In this document: one piece after another, positions 20,961 through 32,274 of the stretch
Layout of the letters: each line of letters begins with the position of its first letter
Numbering within the stretch: the stretch's first letter is position 1
Assembly: GCA_963576725.1 (NCBI GenBank)
Contig: OY755246.1
Location: 71,850,371-71,914,370, forward strand
DNA from: Azorinus chamasolen
Lineage: Eukaryota; Mollusca; Bivalvia; Cardiida; Solecurtidae
DNA: 64,000 nucleotides
Direction of reading: 5' to 3'
Translations under genes and position numbers: made by a program
The notes under the pieces: generated by a model
Seen by the model: only the letters and a program-made list of their open reading frames with translations
What the model was told of the DNA's origin: nothing
Database searches by the model: none

Positions 20961-20999
20961 AAATGCGTGAAAACACGTTTATATGAAGGGGAAGGGTTA

Positions 21000-21090
21000 A
21001 TACAGGCGAAATCTTAATGCAGGAAGAAAGTTAAGCATAGAGCTCCTCAGCTTTGTGTATTACGTTCGTCCTGCATTAAGCAACGACCAG
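21000..21090. repeat. family B hairpin
   Basis: ATCTTAATGCAGGA on the left and TCCTGCATTAAGCAACG on the right flank AGAGCTCCTCAGCTTTGTG. It directly adjoins the tail of the family A hairpin at 20893 and the 46-bp array on its right. Confidence 0.65.
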
Positions 21091-21107
21091 CTCTAATAGA
21101 TCACAAG

Positions 21108-22314
21108 GTTTATTTATAATATGGTCGCTACATACAGGTTTATAGAACACAATGGTTATTTATAATATGGTCGCTACAGACAGGTTTACAGATCGCAATG
21201 TTTATTTATAATATGGTCGCTACAGACAGGTTTATAGATCGCAATGTTTATTTATAATATGGTCGCTACGGACAGGTTTATAGATCGCAATGTTTATTTA
21301 TGATATGGTCGCTACAGACAATTTTATAGATCGCAATGTTTATTTATAATATGGTCGCTACAGACAGGTTTATAGATAGCAATGTTTATTTATAATATTG
21401 TCGCTACAGACAGGTTTATAGATCACAATGTTTATTTATAATATGGTCAATGTTTATTTATAATATGATCGCTACAGACAGGTTTATAGATCGCAATGTT
21501 TGTTTATAATATGGTCGCTACTGACAGGTTTATAGATCCGAATGATTATTTATAATATGGTCGCTACAGACTGGTTTATAGATCGCAATGTTTATTTATA
21601 GTATTGTCGCTACATACAGGTTTATAGATCGCAATGTTTATTTATAATATGGTCGCTAGAGACAGGTTTATAAATCGCAATGTTTATTCATAATATGGTC
21701 GCTACAGACAGGTTTATAGGTCACAATGTTTATTTATAATATGGTTGCATCAGACAAGTTTATAGATCGCAATGTTTATTTATAATATGGTCGCTACAGA
21801 CAGGTTTATAGATCGCAATATTTATTTATAAATTGGTCGCTACAGACAGGTTTATAGATCGCAATGTTTATTTATAATATGATCGCTACAGACAGGTTTA
21901 TAGATCGCAATGTTTATTTATAATATGATCGCTACAGACAGGTTTATAGAACGCAATGTTTATTTATAATATGGTCGCTACAGACAGGTCTATAGAACGC
22001 AATGTTTATTTATAATATGGTCGCTACAGACAGGTTTATAGAACGCAATGTTTATATATGATATGGTCGCTACAGACAGGCTTATAGATCGCAATTTTTA
22101 TTTATAAAATGGTCGCTACAGACAGGTTTATAGATCGCAATGTGTATATATAATATGGTCGCTACAGACTGGTTTATAGATCGCAATGTTTATTTATAAT
22201 ATGGTCGCTACAGACAGGTTTATAGATCGCAATGTTTATATATAATATGGTCGCTACAGACAGGTTTATAGATCGCAATGTTTATTTATAATATGGTCGC
22301 TACAGACAGGTTAT
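21108..22314 (+). repeat. 46-bp minisatellite, about 26 units
   Basis: Unit TCGCTACAGACAGGTTTATA with GATCGCAATGTTTATTTATAATATGG. One shortened unit (21446-21470). Array length 1.2 kb in intron 1 of the carbonic anhydrase gene. Confidence 0.95.
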
Positions 22315-22784
22315 GTTGTATATCACCAGCAGCTATAAATAAGGTACTGAAGAACATTATATTTTATGTATAAAGATCTGGCCCACGTTTCAAGAAAAAG
22401 TTCAATAAGTAGCTAAACTTTTTTTGCCGCGAACAATGTATATCCGCTTTTTTATATTGATATATGTTTTTGGTAATTTTTGAAAAACCAAACAATTTTA
22501 CAACAATAAATGTATGTGCATAAATACTCATGGATTTGAGCTCGCTCAAATCCACGTGTCGTTATTACAGACTTAAATTGGGAATTATTAAACAACGTGT
22601 TTACAAAGTATCAATAACAAGACACAGACTGACAAACATATGTATTGCTATATAACACAAATTAAATGTATTCATGTCTAGCAACAAAATGATTTTGAAA
22701 TAATGGGTCCAGTGAAGCCATTACTTGAGCTTTTTGCGAAACTAGGGCAAGGAATCATGGACACAATGATAATCGAAAGTATAC

Positions 22785-22936
22785 CCAAGGCATTTCGTGG
22801 ATCAGGGTCATAGTTGAATCTCATTTTGCTGTCCAATATCCACTTATACAGGGTGTAAGGATCCACGCCGACTATCTGGAGGCACACGAGAACACATACC
22901 ACTGAAATATGCATCGTGTACCACCTCCTCAGTCTC
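22785..22936 (-). CDS. carbonic anhydrase exon 1 (signal peptide)
   Basis: The start codon at 22914 opens codons 1-43 plus one base, ending at donor G|GTATAC. The start has an A at -3. Residues 1-18 (MHISVVCVLVCLQIVGVD) form a hydrophobic secretion signal. The rest (KMRFNYDPDPRNAL) matches the short aromatic region before the catalytic core of secreted carbonic anhydrases. A good pyrimidine-rich acceptor ends at 22937, so 22915-22936 is probably 5' UTR joined to an upstream non-coding exon I could not locate. Reading through the donor gives a longer ORF with no family similarity. Confidence 0.85.
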
Positions 22937-23064
22937 CTGGAAAGACAGAAGGCTCTTTTAATGCAGAATGTTTAATCATTATAACGCTGATTTTTCAAAT
23001 GGACTATTCCAAAATTCAAACAAGTCAAGCTTACGGTAAATATTTAGGGATTTTTGTAAAGAAA

Positions 23065-23106
23065 TGTCTACTCTAGGAGCCCTCTCATCTGGGCCTACAC
23101 TGTTTG
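23065..23106 (+). repeat. family A half copy (right arm)
   Basis: AGGAGCCCTCTCATCTGGGC then CTACACTGTTTGCATG; no left arm is visible. Confidence 0.6.
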
Positions 23107-23231
23107 CATGAACAGTTTTGACTCGTGTCCCGCACTATAAGGATTGAGGCAGAATAATCTATCCATATTTTAACGATGATATAGGTAAATAGTTAGATTT
23201 ATAGCTCATAAATGAATTATGTTGTGTGTTT

Positions 23232-23258
23232 TTAAAAAAAAAAAAAAAAAAAAGACAA
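23232..23258 (+). repeat. poly-A run
   Basis: About 20 consecutive A. No element body is recognisable upstream of it. Confidence 0.9.
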
Positions 23259-23264
23259 TTGCTA

Positions 23265-23418
23265 AGATGCGACTCGTCCTAGTTGTGATATTGGTCTGTT
23301 CGCTATTGCCAGATAACTCGTCCTAGTTGTGCTTTTGGTCTGTTCGCTATTGCCAGATAACTCGTTTTCCTAGTTGTGCTATTGGTCTGTTCGCTATTGC
23401 CAGATAACTCGTTTTCCA
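23265..23418 (+). repeat. about 48-bp tandem repeat, 3 units
   Basis: GTTGTGCTATTGGTCTGTTC with GCTATTGCCAGATAACTCGT; unit lengths differ by an insertion of TTTTC. Confidence 0.9.
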
Positions 23419-23895
23419 TATTCAAAGGGTTAAACATAGTCTGTTAAAATGCAATTCTTGTCAGACAAGATATAATTGAGTATGCGAATTCATTTGATTG
23501 CTATGTTCTTAAGTCATTATATACATTCAGCTAATTAGTATTCACATATAGATTATTTCTTATATGAATATGCATGGAGTAAAGCGTTAAGTGGAATAAT
23601 ACACATGTCTTGAATAGTCAGTGATTTTAATAAAATATTAATAGATAAACGCAAATAATAGTTTCTAAGTTTGATTTTCAGCTAGAAGAGAATCTCACTT
23701 AGATATGTTTCCCTTCAAATATGTACGAAACAAATGCGATGTCTAAAACTCAGTTCGAGCATATACAACGGTTATACAGGAGCGAGAGAATTGTCTGTAG
23801 ATGGTAAGCAAGAAATCGATATAAATTATGTATGATCAAATCATCACTGGGGAGGATATATATGGACTAATGTGTTTCTTTGAAATAGTCTATCA

Positions 23896-24005
23896 TGCAT
23901 CTAACTAAACCAACTAACATACAGCAAAACGCTCGAGAGCATTATCGTAAATAACTAAACATACTAACATACAGCAAAACGCTCGAGAGCATAATCGTAA
24001 ATAAG
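23896..24005 (+). repeat. about 50-bp tandem duplication
   Basis: CTAACATACAGCAAAACGCT with CGAGAGCATTATCGTAAATA, two copies. Confidence 0.9.
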
Positions 24006-24029
24006 AATAAAAACGTCCGCTAATTCACT

Positions 24030-24192
24030 TGTCAAAACAGATACAATTCAGTTCCATGTATCCCAGATACAATTCAGTTCCATGTATCCAAGATACAATT
24101 CAGTTCCATGTATCCCAGATACAATTCAGTTCCATTATCACAGATACAATTCAGTTCCATGTATCCCAGATACAATTCAATTCCATGTATCA
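24030..24192 (+). repeat. 26-bp tandem repeat, about 6 units
   Basis: GATACAATTCAGTTCCATGT with ATCCCA; two units are shortened. Confidence 0.92.
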
Positions 24193-24257
24193 CATTCATT
24201 TGTTTACCCCTTTACTTCATAGACGATCCTTTTATGCCTTTGTAAACATAGTAGAAT

Positions 24258-24292
24258 GTAGGAGCTGTCTGATCAGGGTCTATTCTGTGTGC
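24258..24292 (+). repeat. family A half copy (right arm)
   Basis: AGGAGCTGTCTGATCAGGGT then CTATTCTGTGTGC. Confidence 0.6.
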
Positions 24293-24424
24293 TTATGGAA
24301 TAATATGTTTAATTTACTGATATTTGACTAGAAAAAAGAAATAGACAAGTAGAGCAGAAATATACTTGTAAACAATATTTCACAATTGGTCCGTCAAAAC
24401 CTTTTTAAATTGTGTGACAAACAT

Positions 24425-24482
24425 ATATAAAGACAAACAGACTAACAGACTAACAGACAAACAGACTAACAGACTAACATAC
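24425..24482 (+). repeat. GACAAACAGACTAACA simple repeat
   Basis: Short CAGACTAA-type units, about 8 bp each. Confidence 0.8.
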
Positions 24483-24730
24483 CAACGGGAGAATGGAGGG
24501 TTTCCAGCAAATACGTAAATCAATGAAAGAACAGATTTACTAATATACATTAAAGCATGTAGTAAGACCAAAAATGGAAAGGCAGAGACATAGATATATT
24601 ATAAATTAGAGAAAGTAAATGAAAAAATATCAAGTTCATTTTGCATACATGTATATTGTTATGCAATAAATTTATAGATAAATTAATGAAGTGAATCATG
24701 AATAAAATGTATAATATTTTAGACATTTAC

Positions 24731-24796
24731 CTCGTTTAGTTAAGGCGTCCAGAGTGAACAAGTTCACCTTTGTAACTGACCCGGCTAACACAAGAC
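24731..24796 (-). CDS. possible exon of an unidentified minus-strand gene
   Basis: A 66-nt stretch lies between an acceptor (T-rich, ending ACACACAG) and donor CGAG|GTAAATG. It is open only in the frame giving about 22 residues, including LVLAGSVTKVNLFTLDAL, and is phase 1 at both ends. I do not recognise the family. It lies upstream of the carbonic anhydrase start on the same strand, so it could belong to a neighbouring gene. Splice-like signals of this quality can arise by chance. Confidence 0.3.
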
Positions 24797-25246
24797 CTGT
24801 GTGTTAAAAAGAAGCCCTTAGAACCCGACATTCACAAAAAGGCGCATGTTAACATAATATCGCGTTGTAGCGGATACAAAGGTGCTTTGACAACTACAGT
24901 GTACAACAGGCACCTGTTAACTAAAATAACTGAGACACTGACCCAAGCTATAACAATAAGGAAATGCTACAAACAGCTTTGTGTTTCTCTGTCTTAGATC
25001 AATATTAAAATACTTTGATAACAATGAAAATTCAATTATGTTAGGGCGTTTGACGAATAGATGAATATTTGTATATCTGTTACAGGAACATCGATGCCCT
25101 ATTTGCACATGGTCACTAAACTTTGAGTTGACCAAAAAATAACCCCCACCGAACTCCCAAATACAACAAAGGCCCCCGCAGAACCCTATAAAGAAAAACA
25201 AAGAGGAGGAAAGAAATGGGAAACAATTCAGAACAAATAGCAAAAG

Positions 25247-25395
25247 GCAATATAGTGGTAGCGTGTTGAATGACGTCTGTACAATGTATATATAGTGGTA
25301 ATATAGTGGTAGCGTGTTGAATGACGTCTGTACAATGTATATATAGTGGTAATATAGTGGTAGCGTGTTGAATGACGTCTGTACAATGTATATTC
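25247..25395 (+). repeat. 51-bp minisatellite, 3 units
   Basis: ATATAGTGGTAGCGTGTTGA with ATGACGTCTGTACAATGTAT; near-identical copies. It carries a CRE palindrome TGACGTC-like word in each unit. Confidence 0.93.
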
Positions 25396-25525
25396 AAATA
25401 TTAAGTATTCGAGCAACCGATCCACCCTTTCCATCAGGTTGTAAAGCTGAATAACCATTTAGATAACTAAAATATAAACTGATATAATAGCTAAGAAATA
25501 ATAATAGCTGATAAAACTGCTGCTT

Positions 25526-25563
25526 CAGGAGTACTTTGATCTGGATCTGCACTGTTTACCTAA
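25526..25563 (+). repeat. family A half copy (right arm)
   Basis: AGGAGTACTTTGATCTGGAT then CTGCACTGTTTACC. Confidence 0.6.
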
Positions 25564-25669
25564 GATTATCTGTCCGAATACGTAAGATACGTCGACTATT
25601 CTACATGTAAAGAAGAGGTCAATGATTCAATAGATACTTGATAAGCAGAGCAACAGATAACCGTGTGTA

Positions 25670-25791
25670 CTCAAACACTAACACTGTCCTTTCTCCACCA
25701 AACACTAACACTGTCCTTTCTCCACCAAACACTAACACTGTCCTTTCTCCACCAAACACTAACACTGTCCTTTCTCCACCAAACACTAACT
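25670..25791 (+). repeat. 27-bp minisatellite, 4-5 units
   Basis: AAACACTAACACTGTCCTTT with CTCCACC, essentially invariant. Confidence 0.93.
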
Positions 25792-26084
25792 TAAATACAA
25801 ACTCTTTCGAATCGTCTCGAATAGACGAATCTAAAAAGTGGTCACAGCATAGAGTGTGTTTTTGTTAGAAAAAAATAAGTTATTCTTGATAATATTTCAA
25901 TTTACGCATCTTATCTGGAGTTCTGTATAAGAGCTATTTCATAGCATATATACACGATATATTCTGCTCATGGATGTCGTGATTGTTTACAATGACTTAT
26001 CAAACTAGTTTACAAAATATCATTTCCTTCTTTGTGTTTGGTTAGCCCTATCCTTCATGTAGATGACTTTTGGAACCTTTGCAG

Positions 26085-26148
26085 AGTCTACCCATATCTG
26101 ACCGCTTCTGCGGGAGCTGTCTGATCAGGTTCTGCTCTGTTTGCTTTA
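26085..26148 (+). repeat. family A copy, left arm decayed
   Basis: GGGAGCTGTCTGATCAGGTT then CTGCTCTGTTTGC, preceded by a weak left arm GTCTACCCATATCTGACCGC. Confidence 0.6.
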
Positions 26149-26375
26149 GGAAAAATACAGGTGTAATTCTAGTTTCTGCAATGGTCAAAATCTTCTTTGT
26201 TCACATGCCATTATAAAAATATAATCTTGTCATTGTTCATTATGTGATCTCCATCTGCACATGAATAGTCATGAGTTGATGTCATAGTGAGATATTTAAA
26301 TAGTAGGAAACTCTCATTAGATTGAAAGGGAAGATAAATGACGTATACACAACTTGGTTTAACCCTTGATTCCAC

Positions 26376-26830
26376 AAAGACGCATGTGGACAGCTGTGTG
26401 CTTGATACGGCTCCTACAGGATAGACGCATGTGGACAGCTGTGTGCAAAGTACGGCTCCTACAGGATAGACGCATGTGGACAGCTGTGTGCAAAGTACGG
26501 CTCCTACAGGATAGACGCATGTGGACAGCTGTGTGCAAAGTACGGCTCCTACAGGATAGACGCATGTGGACAGCTGTGTGCATGATACGGCTCCTACAGG
26601 ATAGACGCATGTGGACAGCTGTGTGCATGATACGGCTCCTACAGGAAAGACGCATGTGGACAGCTGTGTGCATGATACGGCTCCTACAGGATAGACGAAT
26701 GTGGACAGCTGTGTGCATGATACGGATCCTACAGGATAGACGCATGTGGACAGTTGTGTGCATGATACGGATCCTACAGGAAAGACGTATTAGGACAGCT
26801 GTGTACATGATACGGCTCCTACAGGATATG
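26376..26830 (+). repeat. 45-bp minisatellite, 10 units
   Basis: GACGCATGTGGACAGCTGTG with TGCATGATACGGCTCCTACAGG. Units 2-4 carry CAAAGTACGG and units 5-9 CATGATACGG, so two block expansions. Open frames on both strands follow from 45 = 3 x 15. Confidence 0.95.
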
Positions 26831-27105
26831 CTGCTAGCTATATTCTAACAGATCTAATTCTATACTAATTGGTATATAGCTTTGTATTCACCTGATTTAT
26901 ATAACAGTATAAATTAATCATTTAACATTAATGGGTGGAGTGTGACATGAATATTCATGGAGTAAAGGGTTAGAAGGTTCGTGTTTAACTCTTTTTTACG
27001 AATATTCATGTAAAAAATAACAGTATGCATATTAATAAGCTATGGCATTAGGGAAAAGGCTTTCTATCACCAAAGAAAATGTACAATCCAATCTATATCA
27101 AGTGA

Positions 27106-27706
27106 TAACCCTTCACTCCATGAATATCTATGAGATAACCATTTACTCCATGAATATCTATGAGACAACCCTTTACTCCATGAATATCTATGAGTTAACC
27201 CTTTACTCCATGAATATCTATGAGACAACCCTTTACTCCATGAATATCTATGAGTTAACCATTTACTCCATGAATATCTATGAGACAACCCTTAACTCCA
27301 TGAATATCTATGAGTTAACCCTTTACTCCATGAATATCTATGAGATAACCATTTACTCCATGAATATCTATGAGACAACCCTTTACTCCATGAATATCTA
27401 TGAGTTAACCCTTTACTCCATGAATATCTATGAGATAACCCTTTACTCCATGAATATCTATGAGATAACCATTTACTCCATGAATATCTATGAGACAACC
27501 CTTTACTCCATGAATATCTATGAGATAACCCTTAACTCCATGAATATCTATGAGATAACCATTTACTCCATGAATATCTATGAGACAACCCTTTACTCCA
27601 TGAATTTCTATGAGATAACCCTTTACTCCATGAATATCTATGAGTTAACCCTTTACTCCATGAATATCTATGAGATAACCCTTTACTCCATGAATATCTA
27701 TGAAAT
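27106..27706 (+). repeat. 30-bp minisatellite, 20 units
   Basis: Unit TTTACTCCATGAATATCTAT with GAGATAACCC; three variants (GATAACCATTT, GACAACCC, GTTAACCC). Every CCATTT unit is followed by a GACAA unit. The reverse strand reads ATTCATGGAGTAAAGGGTTA, the tail word of nearby family A elements. Confidence 0.95.
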
Positions 27707-27817
27707 TATTAACGTTTGTATGACTATTAATACGCGTAATGTTTATTATAGCATAGGAACAAGAAAAGATTGGATCCTGACAGAAACTGTGCAATTAGAT
27801 ATGTATTATTCCATTAT

Positions 27818-27883
27818 CAAACAGAGCAGACCCTGATCAGACGGCTCCAATAGGAGCCGTCTGATCTGGATCTACTCTGTTTG
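27818..27883. repeat. family A hairpin (subfamily 1), best preserved copy
   Basis: CAAACAGAGCAGACCCTGAT...GACGGCTCC, loop AATA, GGAGCCGTCTGATCTGG...CTCTGTTTG: 31-bp arms with very few mismatches. The tail GGCGTATTTATGGAGTAAAG then TGTTAAG follows. Confidence 0.9.
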
Positions 27884-27984
27884 TAAAGACGTAGAAAGGC
27901 GTATTTATGGAGTAAAGTGTTAAGCACACAACAGATCTTGATCAGCCGACTAGTCTGTTTACAAAGGTTCCAAAATGCGTGTGT

Positions 27985-28566
27985 ATAAGGTGTAGGGTTA
28001 CCAATTTCTGATATGATAAATGTATTAGGTGAAGGGTTACCAATTTCTGATATGATAAATGTATTAGGTGAAGAGTTACCAATATCTGATATGATAAATG
28101 TATGAGATAAAGGTTTACCAATATCTGATATGATAAATGTATGCGATAAAGGTTTACCAATATCTGATATGATAAATGTATTAGATAAAGGTTACCAATA
28201 TCTAATATGATAAATGTATGACCTAAAGGTTACCAATAAATGATATGATAAATGTATGAGGTGAAGGTCTACCTATATCTGATATGATAAATGTATGAGA
28301 TAAAGGTTTACCAATATCTGATATGATAAATGTATGAGATAAAGGTTTACCAATATCTGATATGATAAATGTATTAGGTAAAGGTTACCAATATCTAATA
28401 TGATAAATGTATGAGCTAAAGGTTACCAATATCTGATATGATAAGTGTATGAGGTGAAGGTTTACCTATATCTGATGTGATAAATGTATGAGATAAAGGT
28501 TTACCAATATCTTATATGATAAATGTATGAGGTAAAGGTTTACCAATATCTAATATGATAAACTGT
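27985..28566 (+). repeat. 39-bp minisatellite, about 15 units
   Basis: ATGATAAATGTATGAGATAA with AGGTTTACCAATATCTGAT. The first units (GTATAAGGTGTAGGGTTACC) grade into the tail of a family A remnant at 27927-27980. Confidence 0.93.
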
Positions 28567-28769
28567 ATTAGTAAGTGAAATATAACGAGAGCGATAAATC
28601 TCACACGCTTAAATGACTGTTTGTTTGGCTCCAGTGTCTATCTATACTTTATTGAAACATCTCAAGAGAAATCCCACCCATTATTTCTTACAGTTTTTTT
28701 TAAAAGTAATAAAGATTCTATTCAAATATGATCTCGCTATCTACCAACTGACTCGCAAACAACTTCGAC

Positions 28770-29252
28770 CCAGATGAGTATCTCGACCCAAGTATCTCAG
28801 CTGCTTGACTCTCCATCAATGAGTATCTCAGTTGCTTGACTCTCCATCAATGAGCATCTCGACCCAATTATCTCAGCTGCTTCACTCTCCATCAATGAGT
28901 ATCTCGACCCAAGTATATCAGCTGCTTCACTCTCCATCAGTAAGTATCTCGACCCAAGTATCTCAGCTGCTTGACTCTCCATCAATGAGTATCTCGACCC
29001 AAGTATATCAGCTGCTTCACTCTCAATCAGTGAGTATCTCGACCCAAGTATCTCAGCTCCTTGACCCTCCATCAATGAGTATCACAACGATCTCAGCTGC
29101 TTGACTCTCCATCATTGAGTATCTCGACCCAAGTATCTCAGCTGCTTCACTCTCCATCAATGAGTATCTCGACCCAAGTATCTCAGCTGCTTGACCCTCC
29201 ATCAATGAGTATCTCGACCCAAGTATCTCAGCTGCTTCACTCTCCATCAATA
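28770..29252 (+). repeat. 45-bp minisatellite, about 10 units
   Basis: CAGCTGCTTGACTCTCCATC with AATGAGTATCTCGACCCAAG; the second and the seventh or so units are shortened by about 16 bp. Confidence 0.93.
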
Positions 29253-29884
29253 GTTCAATCGAAACCAGTTCCACATTTAAGAAGGCACGATTATTTTTGT
29301 CACAGCATAGTAGCGCTTTAGTAACTCCATACTGTCCGGCCTCCGAAATTTCGTCACCTGATATTCATAATTCTGACAACAAAGGTGTTTGAGAATTGTT
29401 TTTGCCTGTTAATCGCCGTGTGGACTGTTTTATGGTGTGTTTACAAGGCTTTAACTATTTTCTCGTACGTTAACCCCTCTATTGCTAAGAAACTTAATGT
29501 CTCGCCTGCTTCGTTGGTAAATAGTTTCAAATGGATTTCGTTGTTTGATAAACTGTTGTATAAGTAACGCACAGATTGGATCTTGAGCATACGTAATGTT
29601 ACTTGGTGTCAGTCAGTCTCCTACCTGTTTGTAACTATCAGCCGATTCCGGACTTGCAAGAGAAGGGTTAATGGTGGCCGTGGTTACTCTTGAAATGCAT
29701 TTGCAATTTTTACTGAAGTGTGTGTTAAATTGCGGTCTAAAATTTGTTAGAAAGTCATGAAGTTTTCCAGCATTTTAATACGACACGCTAATCTTGCATA
29801 ACTTATTTCGGTTCAGTGTGAAAATATGCATTTAATCCTCCATTTCACATCGCAGTTGACCAATCATATGAGCATTGTTGTTAC

Positions 29885-30036
29885 AATTCTTTGATTCCCC
29901 CATTATTGTTGTTAGAATTATTTGCCCCCCCCCTCCCAACAATTCTTTGCCCCCCCCCCCCCCCATTATTGATGTTACAATTTTTTAGTTCCCCCATGAT
30001 TATTATTACAATTCTTTGGTTCCCCCATTATTTGAT
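29885..30036 (+). repeat. degenerate C-rich repeat
   Basis: Four loose copies of CCCCCATTATTGTTGTTACA with ATTCTTTG and poly-C runs. Confidence 0.75.
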
Positions 30037-30224
30037 TGTGTTTTGCAAATACAAAACTGGCTATCCATTTCTTCCTGTAGTAATTTCTCACACGAGCTAA
30101 ATGCTATTAACTGCAATCTGACTACGTTGTTTTGTACCGCTGTAGGCATACTTACGTTTCTCATGTAAATATTAGAAACAACAGCTTACAACTAACTACG
30201 AAGGATCTTATTAAGTTCCTTAAA

Positions 30225-31310
30225 GAAATATGCAGGCTACATCTTGATTTAGCAGTCAACTTACATGTTAGGATAGCTTACCATAGTTCAAGTGTGATCT
30301 AGCTTGCAACTTACATGGCAGGATAGCTTACTATAGTTCAAGTGTGATCTTAGCAGTCAACTTTCATGGCAGGATAGCTTACCATAGTTCAAGTGTGGTC
30401 TAGTTTGCAACTTACATGGCAGGATAGCTTACCATATTTCAAGTGTGATCTGGTTTGCAACTTACATGTCAGAATAGCTTACCATAGTTCAAGTGCGATC
30501 TAGCTGTCAACTTACATGTCAGGATAGCTTACCATAGTTCAAGTGTGATCTAGCTTGCAACTTACATGGCAGGATAGCTTACCATAGTTCAAGTGTGATC
30601 TAGCTGGCAACGTACATGTCGGGATATCTTATCATATGTCATGTGACACCGTTACATTTCAAGATAGTTTACCACAGATCATGTGACACCAACTTACATA
30701 TCAGGATAGTTTATCGTATACCATGTGACACCATTACATTTCAGTATAGATTACGATAGACAATGTGACAACAACTTACATGTCAGGATAACTTACCATA
30801 TATGTGACATCAACGTCCATGTTATGATAGCTTACCATAGATCATGTAATACCAAATTACATTTCAAGATAGCTTACTATAGATCGTGTGACACCGTTAC
30901 ATTTCAGGATAGCTTACGATAGACCACGTGACACCAACTTACATGTCAGGATAGCTTACCATAGATCATGTGACACCAACTTACATGTCAGGATAACCTA
31001 CCAAAGATATATAGTTCATTTGACACCAACTTACATGTCAAGATAGCTTACCATAGATGATGGGACACCAACTTACATAGCCTATCAAATATATATGGTA
31101 CCTTTAACACAAACTAACATGTCAATAAAGCTTGCCATAGATGATAAGGCACCAACTTACATGTCAGGATAGCTTACCATAGATCATGGGACACAACTTA
31201 CATGTCATTATAGCTGACCATGGATCATGTGACACCGTAACATTTAAGGACAACTTACATGTGAAACAAACTAACATATCAAGACAGCTTACCATAGATG
31301 ATGTGACACC
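30225..31310 (+). repeat. long degenerate minisatellite with two unit types
   Basis: A left part (to about 30610) has about 60-bp units CAGGATAGCTTACCATAGTT + CAAGTGTGATCTAGCTTGCA. A right part has about 42-bp units with ATCATGTGACACCAACTTAC. The shared half ACTTACATGTCAGGATAGCT links them. Confidence 0.88.
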
Positions 31311-31490
31311 GTTTGTGGACCTTTCGTTTACACAATTGCATCGCCGAAGAATAGTTGTACTGTAGTTACGAAGTAACAACTGTCATAGGTAAATAGTAAT
31401 ACAGCTATCATGAGCAGGTAGAATTGAAGTAAAAACAAAAGTAACTTGTTGTGAGCATTCATCTTTTTAAACAAGACCTTGGCATAGTGC

Positions 31491-31559
31491 CAACCTGTCT
31501 GAACTTGATCCTCATGAGACGACGAATTACTCGACGCTTGATCTGGACACAAACTGTTT
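31491..31559. repeat. family A hairpin (subfamily 2)
   Basis: CAACCTGTCTGAACTTGATC, GAGACGACGAATTACTCGAC, then GATCTGGACACAAACTGTTT. Confidence 0.7.
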
Positions 31560-32250
31560 AATATTGCTGATCATATCGTGCTGATCATATCGTGCTTATC
31601 TCGATAATGGTTGACACTTGACCATCACGTTAAATTACACATGTACGAAAAGTATAGATGTGTCCGAGCTGTCTCATTAACGTCTAGTTTGTTTTCCTGC
31701 GTGTTTTACAGGTCTGACTATTTCCTGTTTGCTGTGTCAATACAATTCCTTTCTTTTTACAATATCTTAATAATACAAAAAATAAAATTGATGTCGACAT
31801 AATAGCCGAATTTTAGAGTAATATTCATCAAGAGACAGCTCCAATTTTGTAACCTGGAGCAGACGATAATCTTAGCATACGACTTTTATATGGCGGCAAA
31901 AGGGTTAATAATGACACAATGTGACTCTATGTGTCGCTACTCGTGAAAATATTTCCCAAAAGTTGACATTCCGATCCGATGAGGTCGTAAATTAACTTAT
32001 CATCTAAATCCAAAATGTTTGATTTCCAATACGAAATGGGGGAAAAGTACATTAGAATTAAAGTAGACGATATTTTTAAATATAAACATGTTGAAATTAT
32101 TTATTTTGTCAACGTGCACCTGTTGTCTAAACATCATTTCAGATTACACCTGAAAACACGGTACACGTCAGTGCAATACGCTTAAATCTATAAATAGAGA
32201 AGTTAAGATTAAAATAGCCAATGTTACGTTTATAAAGCCATTAACTCTTT
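31560..32250. other. no recognised feature
   Basis: Unique-looking sequence. The short frame at 31611-31802 has no start context, signal or similarity that I can support. Confidence 0.55.
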
Positions 32251-32274
32251 CGCTGCAAATGCCGTATCCGTGGT

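Larger units (their letters stand above)
1645..22936 (-). other. secreted alpha-carbonic anhydrase gene, 3' end outside window
   Basis: Seven coding exons on the minus strand (22785-22914, 17350-17508, 14472-14608, 6499-6576, 5761-5853, 4350-4425, 1645-1796) join into one frame of 825 nt (275 codons) with no stop. Every junction is GT-AG and phases match. The family catalyses CO2 + H2O to bicarbonate and a proton; secreted forms in molluscs serve shell mineralisation and ion or acid-base transport (known for the family; the tissue is not visible here). Using human CA II numbering, zinc ligands H94, H96 and H119 are residues 128, 130 and 170, proton shuttle H64 is residue 98, E106 is 157, E117 is 168 and T199 is 252. 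C56 and C256 match the C23-C203 disulfide of extracellular isoforms. An NVS sequon lies at 227-229. The missing C-terminus must lie left of position 1. Introns reach about 8 kb and are full of repeats. Confidence 0.93.

Noticed and set aside
26359..26848. Basic repeat proteins on both strands
   Set aside because: Both result from the 45-bp array, with no start or splice evidence.
27042..27836. 264-residue ORF with SMNIYE repeats
   Set aside because: Frame kept open by the 30-bp array; the opposite strand is open too. Variation among units ignores codon position.
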